Numbered from the stretch's first letter, positions 1 to 13,674 are shown. The stretch is DNA of 64,000 nt from Glandiceps talaboti (GCF_964340395.1 NC_135561.1:206001-270000), one strand, 5' to 3'. Program-made: numbers and translations. The notes: generated from the letters alone by a model not told the origin.

Positions 1-2655
1 AGCTGTTCAACTGTGAATATGTTGATTTCATTACAATGAATGAAAACAGATGACATGGACCAAAACATTTATTTGTGTTTTCTAAAGACCTTATGTAGAA
101 ACTCAAAACAATACAACACAATACAGCACAGCACACCACAGCACACCACAGCACAGCAACACAGCACACCACAGCACAGCACAACACAACACAACACAGC
201 ACAGCACAGCACAGCAATACAACAGAGCACAGCACAACACAGCAGAGCACAGCAACACAGCACAGCAACACAACACAACACAACACAGCACACACAACAC
301 AACACAACACAACACAAGTTGTGTAGTTGCTAAGATATTGGCACCTTTAACATTGGAAAATGTGGATCAGAGGAGGGAAATTCAGTAAACCTGTATGTAG
401 CTAATTTCCATACCTTGTATCATAATTTTGGTTGAAACTACTCTAGTCCTGGTAAAATACCCAACTTACCCATGTAGATTTTACTTACATAATATCTTCC
501 TTATGAAAAATAAGAAGAACCTATGAACATACTGATGAAGTACTGACTTTCTTATGAATTTAGAAATAGATATTATATATTGATGTGTAAAAGACTATAA
601 TTGATGAGTTAGGAACTCAGTACTGCACATATATTCACCGATTTTACACAAAATATCCCAAGCTTAGAAATGTCAAAATATTAGTGAATGCAGTCTACAA
701 GTAATTCTTTTGTGAAAATATGAATTTGATGGGACTTTGTTTATATTACAAGGAAAGAGTTCATACCTGGACACCGAGACCTAAGAAGGCAATAAAACTA
801 GGACATTTGACACAAATCCTGACGAGAAATACTTCAAATAACTTTGTTGGTACTGGAAACTACACTGTAATACAGACATCTTTCAAAATTCATTCTTCCC
901 AACAACAATAACAGACTGAGTATAATTGCATCTACCCAGCTTAACTATCAAAATGTTCTCTCCTGTCTCTCTGTCCGTTGATTGTAAACCTAGCTGTTAT
1001 CTGGTCCTCAGATGGCTGTTATCTAGTCCTCAGATGTACTGATACAGATACAGCCACAGACAGAGACTTTGTTTTTCTTTCAACCATTATATTCTGAAAA
1101 GGAATACATAGCTGCTTTGCAAGCTATTGTGACTGCTGTTGAAATGTTCTAAGAATGGTCTGTCAGAATGGCAGACAAAGTCTTGTTATAAGCCGATATA
1201 ATACCTGGACATAAAAGAAAACAAGAACTTCTTTTATTAGATTTGGATGTGTTGAAAAGAGGTTTCCATTTTGTGTGATGGAATTGTAATAATAAGAATC
1301 AAAAAGACCGTTCTGTGTCAATGAATGTAATAAACGAGGGTAGAAACTAGACTATAGAAATTCCGATGTCTTCTTTGTTTGGCAGCACAAACTGTCTTCT
1401 GAAGTTGAACTTTGTCAGCGTTTTTGTTCCAATTGTAGTGTTACTTGCATTCCCTGAGGCTACAATACCCTTTATGATAACACATGCTACACCAGTCACT
1501 TTGCAAGAATTCAACTTCTTTTTTTGCATTTGAAAAGAGTGCAATGGCTGCTTTGTTGTTGTTTAGCATAAGGAGGCTTTATAACAGGATGCCGACCACC
1601 CACTAATACATTCAAATAGAAACATGAAGAATGTATTGAAACTAGTTTTGTCACTTGAAAATTGCTTCAGGTGGTGTCTTGTGTAACCAAAAACTAGAAA
1701 AGTGGAAAATACTTTTATGTTTTATCAATCAGATGGAACAGTTATTTCTTTAACCCTTTCAGGACTAGAAACTTTCACGCCAAAATTTTTGAACAAAAAT
1801 TCTTGTTTCTCTGTAATTTTTGGAAAAAGATCAACTTTATTTTAGATCAGAATTCAAGAAATATTACTTCCCAATGAAATAATATTCTTAAATTTTAGAC
1901 AATGTTCTTACAATCAAGTTTCTATTTATTCCAATGTCGTCTCTAGGAATGAAAGGGTTAACAGAGTTTGTATACCAAATGATGGATTCGTACTGTAGGA
2001 TCTTGTTACAGATTTCTGTGTTTTTATTTGATCCATTTTATTTGGATGTTTTCCTTGTTAAAAAAATAACATTGAAAGTGTTCAAATCTAACCAAAAACA
2101 CTCTGAAGATGTGAGAATGTATAAGACTTCATATTTTCTTTTCAATTTTCTTTAGATTTCTTCTGTCCCATGCAAGATTTTGCACCTAAAACACTTTGTT
2201 AGAATTTCTGGTTTTTTCATAACTTCAGATAATTCTGTCAAATTTGGTAAATTCTATAGAAATATTACATTTCCTGTGTACAGGATGTGAGGTATATATC
2301 AATGTCTACTAAGCTGAAATTACAATTCTGCTAAGTTTATAACTTTATTACCAAAATATTAAAAAGTTTACAGAATGAAAATTTCTACTCACAGAGTCAA
2401 AACATTTCTGGAAGAGAATCCCAAATGTTTGCAAATGCCTTGTCAGTATCTTGCACTTCCAAGAAATCTTTTGACTCAGTGAGCAGAAATTTTTTCTTGA
2501 TTCTTTTCAAATTTGTATTTTACCATTTTATTTTTCATTCTTCTATTAAATTTATTTTCTTGAAAGCATTTGTTTGATTTTATTTTTATCATATTTTGTG
2601 AATCATTTGTAATTTATATGATGTTGAAATTATTGTACAATGTTTTATTTCATAG
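1..2655 (+). other. SMO upstream intron, partial
   Basis: Non-coding sequence before the first SMO exon in the window. Apart from the CA-rich array near the left edge I see no exon that could encode the SMO cysteine-rich domain or TM1, and no other gene. Short open frames here have no recognisable similarity. Confidence 0.7.
105..317. repeat. ACAGC/ACAAC pentamer-type low-complexity array
   Basis: About 210 bp made of ACAGC, ACAAC and ACACC five-base words in irregular order. It creates overlapping open frames on both strands, rich in Thr/Gln/His or Cys/Val, which are artefacts. Confidence 0.9.
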
Positions 2656-5600
2656 GCTACATTCTTTGCTGACTGGAAGAATTCTAGTCGCTATCCAGCC
2701 CTCATTTTGTTCTATATGAATGGTTGTTTTTTTGTGGGGAGCATTGGTTGGTTGGCTCAATTTACAGAAGGAGCCAGAGATGATATTGTATGTCGGAAGG
2801 ATGGGACGCTACGATTGGCTGAACCAAGGTAGGTCAAAGTTCACATAGATCTACTGGAAATTCAAAATGTCAATGAAAAGTAGGCAACTTTATGTTTACT
2901 TTAGATAACAAATTATTATATTACTGCATAACTGAAGAACTTCAATATATAGTGTCCATTAACCACAGACAAGTGGTGTTGTAAGGAAGTGACCTAGCTT
3001 TGACCTCAACCTTGACCTTCTGGGTCAGTTATCAAAATCAAGTCATTTCTTGCATATTGCAGACAGTCTAGCATGTATATGTGGTCAATTTCTTTCAAAA
3101 TGATGTCTAAAGTTAAAACAAGTTAAATTAGTGGTAAAGGTAAAACAAGGAAATATATAATACGAATGTGCGTGCAGGATTTTGTTTGACTCATGACTCG
3201 ATCCAGTCAGTCACATAGAAATAAAGTATTTGAGGACTGTGTCTTCTATGAAGACTTGTTGACTTTAGTTATTGTACTCATGTGTACATGTATTGATTTA
3301 TAATATTCAGAATTTACCTTTGAAAGTAATACCATTTTGTATTGATTTATAATATCAGAATTTACCTGTGAAATAATACCATTTTATATTGATTAATAAT
3401 ATTCAGAATTTACCTGTGAAAGTAATACCATTTTGTATTGATTTATAATATTCAGAATTTACCTGTGAAAGTAATACCATTTTGTATTGATTTATAATAT
3501 CAGAATTTACCTGTGAAATAATACCATTTTATATTGATTAATAATATTCAGAATTTACCTGTGAAAGTAATACCATTTTGTATTGATTTATAATATTCAG
3601 AATTTACCATTTTCATGTTGATTTGTTTTGGTGCAAAAATTGTCTCAGCTGAATAATCTGAAATAAGTTGAGGACCAAAACTCCAAAATACTTTCACAGT
3701 ATCTGAAATATTAGTTGAAGACCAAAAGTCCAAAATACTTTCACAGTTTGTGTAGTCTGAGAGAAAGTTTTTTTTTTGTTAAATTTACAGCCAAGGAGAA
3801 AACTTATCATGTGTGATTATATTTGTCATCGTCTACTATTTTCTGATGGCTGGTGTTTCTTGGTTTGTAATGCTCACATTTGCATGGCATCTGTCATTCC
3901 GTACTTTGGGAGGACCTAAAGGTGACTCACTGCAAGGGAAGACATCATACTTTCATATCATTTCATGGAGTATTCCATTGGTATTAGTCATTGTAATTCT
4001 TGCAGTGGGAGAGGTAAGAACTAAGTCTTGTCTAGCTCTCCTTGAAACTAGATATTAATTGTATGATGTTTCAATGAAAATGTTTGATAAAGAGTTAAGT
4101 TGGTTGGGCTTGTGTTCTACTGGTCTAATAATTGTATTTCCACTCAAAATATTTGATGAATTATTTTTTCTATGCATGATTAATTATTTTAGACTGAATA
4201 ACAAGAAATGAATATTGTCGTGGAATTTATGATACAACCCATAACACCAAAGTAAAGCATTTTCTGTATGTACCACAATCATTTGTAGCATCCATATCAA
4301 GTGTAAAAGTAAACTGTTTCATTTGCTAATTGACCACATTAGAAAGGCCACATGCTAGGCTTGTAAATAAACCAGTTGAAACAGTATACTTTTACACTTG
4401 ATATGAATGCTATAAACGAGTCTAGCACGTAGAGAAAGTGCTTTACTTCAGTGTTACTGGTTGTATCAAAGTGTTAACATAAAAATGAACACATACACAA
4501 AGATTGTTAAGAAAAAAGTCTAAATAATTGCATTATATTGTCTAGTGTGAAGTGATAAAAAATAAACTGACATAAGATAGTTACCACTCCTAGAATTACC
4601 TAATGTTTGGTACAGTCCACACACTCTTGAATTGAGGCTTAGACCATTACATTGTGATTGTAGGGTTGTGAAGGTTACAAATTGATGTGGTTCAATTTAA
4701 ACAGGTTGATGGTGATTCCGTAAGTGGTATATGTTTTGTGGGATACAAGAACCATTTCTTCAGAGCAGGTTTTGTGTTGGCACCAATTGCAGTTGTACTT
4801 TTATGTGGTGGTTTTTTCTTGATTAGTGGTAAGTTGAGGAAAGTCCTCCATATCCTTTGTATAATTCTCATCTTATTTCTTATTTACATCAAATAATGAA
4901 AAATGTGACAAAAGTAAAATATTGCAAACAGAAAAAAACCCAATCCACTATGGTTGCAGTGATTGGCCATGTATGTTAAGTACAATGACACATCAAAGTG
5001 GTTACAAAATAGATTATGTTGAAGTTTTCTGCAAACAGTGTTTTACAAAGTCCTGAAAGTGTGCTGGTGACTGTATATTTTTGTCTCACCATTTCTGAAA
5101 TATTTATACCAATAGCTAACGGAAAAGGGGTATGGAACTAGTTGTGTTGCAACTAATCTAGTCCAACCCCTATAAATACATTTGATAATTGACAATAAAT
5201 ATTATTTCTCTATGCATGGTTTACAGTTTATTTGTTAACTTTGATCACTCCTAGGACTGGTAACATTGTGTAGTGTCAAGAAAAACAGTCCAGAATTGCT
5301 GAATGACAGAGCTTCACATAAACTCAAGGAGACCATAATCAGAATAGGTAAGTAAATACATATATATATAATTTATATAAATGCACAGATTTTAAATTCT
5401 TTTTATAAATCATGTGAAAATTCTCCTTTAATATGACCTTCCAACGTTACGTGAGAGATATTATTGACTGCCCAAATATTGGAATGTGACATGTAATGAT
5501 GTATAGACAGACACCGAGATGTTGCTCCTTACTGATATAAATTACTTTAAAGGTTCATAACTTTTCAACTCCAAAAATATCTAGACCAAAGCCTACCTAA

Positions 5601-8600
5601 TGTTTTTTTCTCCATTTCTGTTATAGGAGTGTTTGCATTGTTGTGTTTCTTGTTTGTGTTTACAACATTTGCATGTCATGTGTATGACTTCACTAATCAG
5701 CATCTCTGGGAGCAAGGCTTTCGAGACTATATTATGTGAGTATTCAATTTGCATCAAATCATGAGATTTCATGATTTCTTTTGATTGGTGAGTTCATGAT
5801 GTGTGTACATGATTTCACCTTGACCTCAGTCTTTTGGGAAGATGATTTGCATAGAATTATCTTTTATCTCTTGTTTGCCAAAAAGAAAACTCAAATATTT
5901 CTTTTCAAATATTTCACCCCCCCCCCCCCCCACCATTGCAGCCATTAAAGTCATCGTCCATGTGTAGTGTTTTCATTTGAAGCCTGTTCGTACTGCTGTG
6001 TAAAAAAGTAGCAATGCTTATCAGTGTTCAATGTGAATGGGCAAATGATCCTGCTGTATTTATTGTATATCTGTTATTGTTAGTCTAGAGTTCATAATAA
6101 TGTCTAGCTGTCTGTCAAAAAAGTAATGTCCCATGAGTGAAACACCCAGCCTACATCATTTTAGCTATAAGTGAACATACCAGTTTAAAGGAAATTTGGA
6201 TCAGTTTGTTCATTCCAATTTGTCCCTAATATTCAAGTTGGATGTCTGATCTGAAGTGCAGTGACTATATTCTGCTACCTGCAGGTAGTGACCTGTAGAG
6301 GGCGCTATACACTACCTGTCAAATCCTGAGTACATTTAGAAATACAATCTAGTTGAATGAATATATTATTGTGTGAACAAACTCAGTACTGTGACAGTAA
6401 TGTCATTTCAGAAATATGACTGAAATAGGATATTATATTAATTACACTTTGATGCAGTGATGTCAGTGAAATCAGTCCATCCATTGAGAGATGGACCAGT
6501 TAAAGTTTGAACTAGGGTATGATTTTTTCGCTAAAACTTTCTTTCTTTTCTTTTCTTTTCTTTCCTTTTCTTTCCTACTTTCTTGTAGTTGTGAAGCCAA
6601 TGTTACCATTTATAAAGACATACAGGAACCAGTAGCATGTTCTATCAACCCGAGACCTAACATGGCAATTTATCTGATTCACTTAAGTTCATTGTTTGGT
6701 GCTGGCATTGTTATGAGTACATGGGTATGGACATCATCAACATTACAAATATGGCAGAGAACTTGGAGAAAGTAAGTCAAAAGTTGTGTTTTTAGTTCAT
6801 CAGCCTTAAATAAAATCCCATCTTTTGTAAAGTAGTATTCGGTAAGAAATCAGGTCATGAGAAACATAGAATTAAGTAAGGCCACCCAGTATTGGTCAGG
6901 TCATAAGAAACATAGAATTAAGTAAAGACACCCCGTATTGGTCAGGTCATGAGAAACATAGAATTAAGTAAGGACACCCTGTATTGGTCAGGTCATGAGA
7001 AACATAGAATTAAGTAAGGACACCCTGTATTGGTCAGGTCATGAGAAACATAGAATTAAGTAAGGACACCCCGTATTGGTCAGGTCATAACAAACATAGA
7101 ATTAAGTAAGGATACCCTGTATTGGTCAGGTCATGAGAAACATAGAATTAAGTAAGGACACCCTGTATTGGTCAGGTCATGAGAAACATAGAATTAAGTA
7201 AGGACACCCCGTATTGGTCAGGTCATAACAAACATAGAATTAAGTAAGGACACTCCGTATTGGTCAGGTCATAAGAAACATGGAATTAAGTAAGGACACC
7301 CTGTATTGGTCAGGTCATGAGAAACATAGAATTAAGTAAGGACACCTTGTATTGGTCAGGTCATAAGAAACATAGAATTAAGTAAGGACACCCCGTATTG
7401 GTCAGGTCATAAGAAACATAGAATTAAGTAAGGACACCCTGTATTGGTCAGGTCATAAGAAACATAGAATTAAGTAAGGACACTCCGTATTGGTCAGGTC
7501 ATGAGAAACAGAATTAAGTAAGGACACCCCGTATTGGTCAGGTCATAAGAAACATAGAATTAAGTAAGGATACCCTGTATTGGTCAGGTCATAAGAAACA
7601 TAGAATTAAGTAAGGATACCCCGTATTGGTCAGGTCATGAGAAACAGAATTAAGTAAGGACACCCCGTATTGGTCAGGTCATAAGAAACATAGAATTAAG
7701 TAAGGATACCCTGTATTGGTCAGGTCATAAGAAACATAGAATTAAGTAAGGACACTCCGTATTGGTCAGGTCATGAGAAACAGAATTAAGTAAGGACACC
7801 CCGTATTGGTCAGGTCATAAGAAACATAGAATTAAGTAAGGACACCCTGTATTGGTCAGGTCATGAGAAACAGAATTAAGTAAGGACACCCCATATTGGT
7901 CAGGTCATGAGAAACATAGAATGAAGTAAGGACACCCCGTATTGGTCAGGTCATGAGAAACATAGAATGAAGTAAGGACACCCCGTATTGGTCAGGTCAT
8001 GAGAAACATAGAATTAAGTAAGGACACTCCGTATTAGTCAGGTCATAACAAACATAGAATTAAGTAAGGACACCCCGTATTGGTCAGGTCATAACAAACA
8101 TAGAATTAAGTAAGGACACTCCGTATTGGTCAGGTCATGAGAAACATAGAATTAAGTAAGGACACTCCGTATTGGTCAGGTCATGAGAAATATAGAATTA
8201 AGTAAGGACACCCCATATTGGTCAGGTCATAACAAACATAGAATTAAGTAAGGACACCCCATATTGGTCAGGTCATAACAAACATAGAATTAAGTAAGGA
8301 CACCCCGTATTGGTCAGGTCATAACAAACATAGAATTAAGTAAGGACACCCCATATTGGTCAGGTCATAACAAACATAGAATTAAGTAAGGACACCCCGT
8401 ATTGGTCAGGTCATGAGAAACATAGAGTTAAGTAAGGACACCCCGTATTGGTCAGGTCATAACAAACATAGAATTAAGTAAGGACACTCCGTATTGGTCA
8501 GGTCATAACAAACATAGAATTAAGTAAGGACACCCCGTATTGGTCAGGTCATAACAAACATAGAATTAAGTAAGGACACTCTGTATTGGTCAGGTCATAA

Positions 8601-11450
8601 CAAACATAGAATTAAGTAAGGACACCCCATATTGGTCAGGTCATAACAAACATAGAATTAAGTAAGGACACCCCGTATTGGTCAGGTCATGAGAAACATA
8701 GAGTTAAGTAAGGACACCCCGTATTAGTCAGGTCATAACAAACATAGAATTAAGTAAGGACACCCTGTATTGGTCAGGTCATGAGAAACATAGAGTTAAG
8801 TAAGGACACTCCGTATTGGTCAGGTCATGAGAAACATAGAATTAAGGAAGGACACCCTGTATTGGTCAGGTCATGAGAAACATAGAATTAAGTAAGGACA
8901 CCCTGTATTGGTCAGGTCATAAGAAACATAGAATTAAGTAAGGACACCCTGTATTGGTCAGGTCATAACAAACATAGAATTAAGTAAGGATACCCTGTAT
9001 TGGTCAGGTCATGAGAAACATAGAATTAAGTAAGGACACCCCGTATTGGTCAGGTCATAACAAACATAGAATTAAGTAAGGACACCCTGTATTGGTCAGG
9101 TCATAACAAACATAGAATTAAGTAAGGACACCCTGTATTGGTCAGGTCATAACAAACATAGAATTAAGTAAGGACACCCTGTATTGGTCAGGTCATAACA
9201 AACATAGAATTAAGTAAGGACACCCTGTATTGGTCAGGTCATAACAAACATAGAATTAAGTAAGGATACCCTGTATTGGTCAGGTCATGAGAAACATAGA
9301 ATTAAGTAAGGACACCCCGTATTGGTCAGGTCATAACAAACATAGAATTAAGTAAGGACACCCCGTATTGGTCAGGTCATAACAAACATAGAATTAAGTA
9401 AGGACACTCTGTATTGGTCAGGTCATAAGAAACATAGAATTAAGTAAGGACACTATGTATGAGTAAATGCCTCATTTGTGGTCTTTGAGTTGATTGTTTT
9501 GACAAGTTGTTTCTTTTGTCAGAATCACCAATCAACCAATCAATGAGCCACAACGAGTAAAGAAGAGTCGTATGATTGCCAAAGCATTTGCAAGACGAGT
9601 GAACCGAGGTGAAGTGGACAGTGATTCAGAGAAAATATCAATCAGCTTTGAAACGGTCTCACATGATGATCCATTGGGTAAATATACTATTTTTAAAGAT
9701 GCACTAGCTACAAATGAAACATTCTTTTCAAATGTGTTGTTTGTTATGACTTACTCATAATATTCTATGTCCTGAACAGTATCAAATCACCCATGGTAAA
9801 TATATTTGTGTAGCTGTACACAACATATTGTGGTACAATAACTGATCCTATTGATTTTTAACAATTTTTAGTGAATGCATTGTTGGTTGTCTGATTGAAA
9901 ATAATATAATCCAGTTACAGCTAGGAAGCTAAAATGCTCGTACCCTTCACAGTGCATAGCTATGTGATGGATATACCCTTCACAGTGCATACCCAAGGTT
10001 CTTACAATATGTAAACCTTTATAGACACTGTAATGATTATGCTGATAGCAACTGTATAATTAAATTTGTGTTTTCAAAATAACATGTAAAATTCATAACT
10101 AAAATCTTAGGTAACCATCACAGTAGTCATGGCAATCATCATTGTAGTCACAGCAACCATCCAGGTCGCCATAGTAACCATCAGAGTAGCAATAGAAGCC
10201 ATCACTGTAGTCATAGCAACCATCATAGCCAACTTGAGTCAAATTCATATTTGATATTATCAGAATTAAGTAAATTAAATCTTATGTACACCATCAAAAA
10301 GTTTTATCTGTGTGTGATATTCTCATAACACTGAAGCTTATGAATTGTTTCAAATTTACAGGAATGGACCTAGACTTGAATAAATCATGTACTTCCACTG
10401 ACAGTTCAAGTCAATGGACCAATGTACCAACTAGAATGTTGACTAGAAGGGGTGCCACAATCTTACCACCATCGTCATCTACATCTACCACTCCTACACC
10501 AGGTACAGGATATAATCAATTGACATCCTTTGAGTATATTTGACATTAAGGTTGTATCAAGTTGTGGTATCTACTATCATTTCAGGGGGTGTGAGATTTG
10601 ACATTAAGGTTGTATCAAGTTGTGGTATCTACTGTCATTTCAGGGGGTGTGAGATTTGACATTAAGGTTGTATCAAGTTGTGGTATCTACTATCATTTCA
10701 GGGGGTGTGAGATTTGACATTAAGGTTGTATCAAGTTGTGGTATCTACTATCATTTCAGGGGGTGTGAGATTTCACATTGAGGTTGTATCAAGTTGTGGT
10801 ATCTACTGTCATTTCAGGGGGCGTGGAATTAAGTGATGGTAAAAATATAATGTTAATCTTGATTACTTTGAATACAACCTGGAAATTTGTTTACATGGTC
10901 GTCACTAGTCTACACCTAAAAATCAGTGACCCAATACGATCACAATTTTAACCTGTAGCTGTACTACTTATGGATACAATTGACCCCTCATTTACATGTA
11001 CAATACTGTAATACTTTTCCAGAGCCTTTTGACAGTCCAAGGGGGACACCGGAATCTATGACAGATCTTCCAGAAGCAAACCTTATCCGAGAACATCATC
11101 CAAGTAGAGAGCGGAAGTCCAGAAACAGAGCACGTAGGAAAAGAAGAGTACAGTCAACACAAAGTTTCCATCGACCGACAGCTTTTATGACTAACGACGA
11201 TGTTTTTGATAGTGCTGAAGATTTGCAAACAGACTTTGTACTTACTGGAAGGAAAGCTTCTGGAATTTCAACCATGCCAAATGGTGTTGATGAAAGTCAG
11301 GGAGAGACAATGGAAACTACCTCATTGGATTTAAACAATAAATCCACAGTGCCAAAATTACCAGCAATTAGTACTTATGGAAGAGTTAATATTGTTGGTA
11401 GTCAATTTGATCCTCTTGGGGTCGGAGTACCGGGACAAAGTGATGCGTAA
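2656..11450 (+). CDS. SMO: Smoothened, class F GPCR of Hedgehog signalling (3' part, N-terminus outside window)
   Basis: Nine coding exons can be joined in phase: 2656-2828, 3791-4013, 4705-4828, 5255-5347, 5627-5735, 6589-6771, 9523-9677, 10362-10502 and 11023-11450 (TAA at 11448). They give 542 residues. The product transduces Hedgehog signal at the cell membrane or cilium. Recognisable blocks include [18 protein letters not shown] (TM2), [16 protein letters not shown] (TM3), [12 protein letters not shown] (TM4), [17 protein letters not shown]-type loop sequence, AGFVLAPI (TM5), FACHVYDF (TM6) and MSTWVWT (TM7), followed by [10 protein letters not shown] and a basic, Ser/Thr-rich tail of roughly 220 residues. 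All junctions are GT-AG and agree with vertebrate SMO protein order. The signal peptide, cysteine-rich domain and TM1 must lie left of position 1; I found no exon for them in 1-2655. The intron between exons 6 and 7 holds the 46-bp array. Identification is secure; exact splice sites are inferred. Confidence 0.96.
3291..3612. repeat. About 49-bp tandem repeat in SMO intron
   Basis: About 6.5 copies of a 47-49 bp AT-rich unit (tattgatttataatattcag...). Units alternate in a higher-order pattern of about 145 bp that occurs twice, so the last duplication copied a block of three units. Confidence 0.85.
4231..4467. mobile_element. Foldback (MITE-like) element in SMO intron
   Basis: Long inverted repeat. 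The left arm 4231-4323 begins gatacaaccc and is matched in reverse complement by the right arm about 4376-4467, with roughly 50 bp between them. It has no coding capacity. No clear target-site duplication was seen, so superfamily is unassigned. Confidence 0.8.
6850..9460. repeat. 46-bp minisatellite, about 57 copies, in SMO intron
   Basis: Unit of 46 bp containing ttggtcaggtcat, gaaacatagaattaag and aaggacaccc. Some units lack four bases (cata) and are 42 bp. Variants at fixed places (tgagaaa, taagaaa or taacaaa; ccccgta, ccctgta, ctccgta or ccccata) are not randomly spread. The taagaaa form is common in the first third and taacaaa in the rest, as expected from local unit duplication. The array fills almost all of the intron between SMO coding exons 6 and 7 (6772-9522). 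Confidence 0.97.
10541..10826. repeat. 58-bp tandem repeat in SMO intron
   Basis: About five copies of a 58-bp unit starting gacattaaggttgtatcaag and ending ggggtgtgagattt. Each unit carries an acceptor-like tatcatttcag, but the sequence after it does not match any SMO exon. Confidence 0.92.
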
Positions 11451-11643
11451 CAATTAATTCAATAATAAGATAATCACATGACTTCCATTCAAGTGCCATG
11501 ATTTATAATATACAAAACAGATTTATCGGACCGTAAAGTGTATGTCACTTTGTTGTTACTGTTAGTATACAGTATTTACCTTTTTTTATTGAGATTGTCA
11601 GAGCAAACACTAAACAAAATGGCCAGAAAAAGTACACTAACAA

Positions 11644-12165
11644 AAATTGGTCATATATGCAACACCAGCTTAAGTTGGTCAGAGAGTGTTTGCACTGACT
11701 AAAGTGGCCAAAAAAGGTCACTAACTGAAGTTGGTCAGAGATCTGACATCGGCAATTATGGACAGAAGTTGGGAAGAGAGGATGTACTGAACTACTAGCT
11801 AAAGTTGGTCAAAGAGTTAGGCGGCACTAGCTAAAGTTGGTCAAAGAGCTAGGTGGCACTAGCTAAAGTAGGTCGAAGAGTTAAGCCGCACTAGCTAAAG
11901 TTGGTCAAAGAGTTAGGTGGCACCAGCTAAAGTTGGTCAAAGAGCTAGACTGCACAAGTTGAAGCTGGTCAAAGAACTGGGTGATACTAGCAAAGAGCTA
12001 GGTAGTACTAGCTAAAGTTGGTCATTATGCTACCCTAGCTAAAGTTGGTCAGAGAGCTAGACTGAACTAACTAAGTAACTAAAAGTTGGTCAAAGAGCTA
12101 GATTGCACTAGCTAAAGTTGGTCAGAGAGCTAGGCAGTACTAGCTAAAGTTGGTCACTGTGCTGT
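11644..12165. repeat. About 30-bp degenerate minisatellite downstream of SMO
   Basis: Some 15 imperfect copies of a unit around actagctaaagttggtcaaa gagctagg, beginning about 200 bp after the SMO stop codon. It probably lies in the SMO 3' UTR or just beyond it. Units vary in length (about 28-36 bp) and are diverged. Confidence 0.85.
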
Positions 12166-12771
12166 CATATCAAGCGCATTCCTTAATCACAGTTAGCCAT
12201 AGAGAGCACACTTTGCTAAAGTTTTAATCAACTCTTTATTTTTTTGATAATTTGTATTTTAAGATATGTTTTCAAATATTTTAGCAAGTCATAATCATTT
12301 TTATAGCATATTACTAAACAGACATTCAGAGTATAGAGTGCTTAATCTTTGATCAGTGATAACACCTAAGAGATTTTATGCTAGGAGCCAGAAATGTTGA
12401 CAGTTGCAGAAAGAAAGTATATATTTGAAATGATAAATAGAAAATATTAGTATGTATGAGTTTTATGTATATTTATATAGAAATGTAAATACACTTTTAT
12501 ATTCTCAGTTTCACATTTACTTTCTACAAAAACACAAACAACTATAGTCCAAGTATAATTTTATATGATTTTCTGTAAATACACGATACATAATCTATAT
12601 TACTTACAACTTTTTTGATGATATTTCATAGGAATTTATGAGCCAGCATAAACAGAGAATTATTTTAAATATTTCATTGATTGACTTTTTGTGATATGTG
12701 TACATGATTAGTTGTTGTGTAGTTGGTATGCAAATAGAAGAAGACACATAATGCTATTGTTACAAAGTTTG

Positions 12772-12960
12772 GCAATCTTAGGGGGTCATTTCTTCAAAGT
12801 CGTACAGTACAATCTTAGGGGTCATTTTTTTGAAATCGTACAAACTTAGGGGTCATTTCTTTAAAGTTGTACAAACTTAGGGGTCATTTCTTCAAAGTTG
12901 TACAATCTTAGGGAGTCATTGCTGCAAAATTTTGCACTTAGTGAGGTTATTGGTTTAAAG
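12772..12960. repeat. About 30-40 bp degenerate tandem repeat
   Basis: Four to six imperfect units around cttaggggtcatttcttcaa followed by agttgtacaa. It lies between SMO and BYSL. A 65-codon open frame overlapping it has no recognisable similarity. Confidence 0.75.
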
Positions 12961-13674
12961 TCCTGCAATCACAGGTGTAATTTTTACAATGTTCCTCCAT
13001 CTTACAGGGTTATTGCTGCAAAGTCTAAGAAGTCATTGTTAAGAAGGTCTGCAAGCTTAGAGGGCCCATTGCTTGAAAGGTTTTTTGAAGATTGACCCAT
13101 ACATTTACTTCAGATTTGTTACCAAGGTAACAAAACAAGCATTAAGATAGGGTTAGAATAAATTTAGGTTTAGTCAGATTTTAAATCTGTGGTTGAATTT
13201 GGAAAGAAATGATGTCTCTGATGGCAAGATTGATATCACAGACTATTGTTAAATGATACATTGTATTTTTGTCATTACTTATAATTTGCAATCCTAAAGC
13301 ATACAGATTGTTTGAAGTGTGATTAGCATAGAAAGCTCCATTACCCTAAACTTTGCTTTAAAAAATGTAAAACTCTTCACTGGATTGACCATCTTTTTCA
13401 GGGTGTTACGATGAGAAATGAATATAAAAAACATCCTGTTTTCTGATTTGTCTATTTCAATCATCAACTATTTTAATCATCAGAAATATTACATTGCATA
13501 TTAGCCTTATTTATCATAATTTGTTAAATACTACATGCAAATTTATTCAAATATATGCAGATATATGCATGCATGTGAAGCTATAACTTTGGCAGTAAAT
13601 TTGTCCATGACATGAATGACAATCAGTTTCATGCAAAGAACGAGATTCTTTTAATAAAGCGTGCATGATTTGAT

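Noticed and set aside
720-2155. Frames at 720-911, 1347-1544 and 1934-2155 as missing SMO exons
   Set aside because: None resembles the cysteine-rich domain or TM1, and suitable splice borders are lacking.
6850-9460. CRISPR-like array of regular repeats
   Set aside because: The 46-bp units are contiguous with no unique spacers, and the sequence is inside an animal gene intron.
10560-10826. Tandem copies of an SMO splice acceptor as in BYSL
   Set aside because: The 58-bp units contain an acceptor-like word, but the following bases do not match the next SMO exon.
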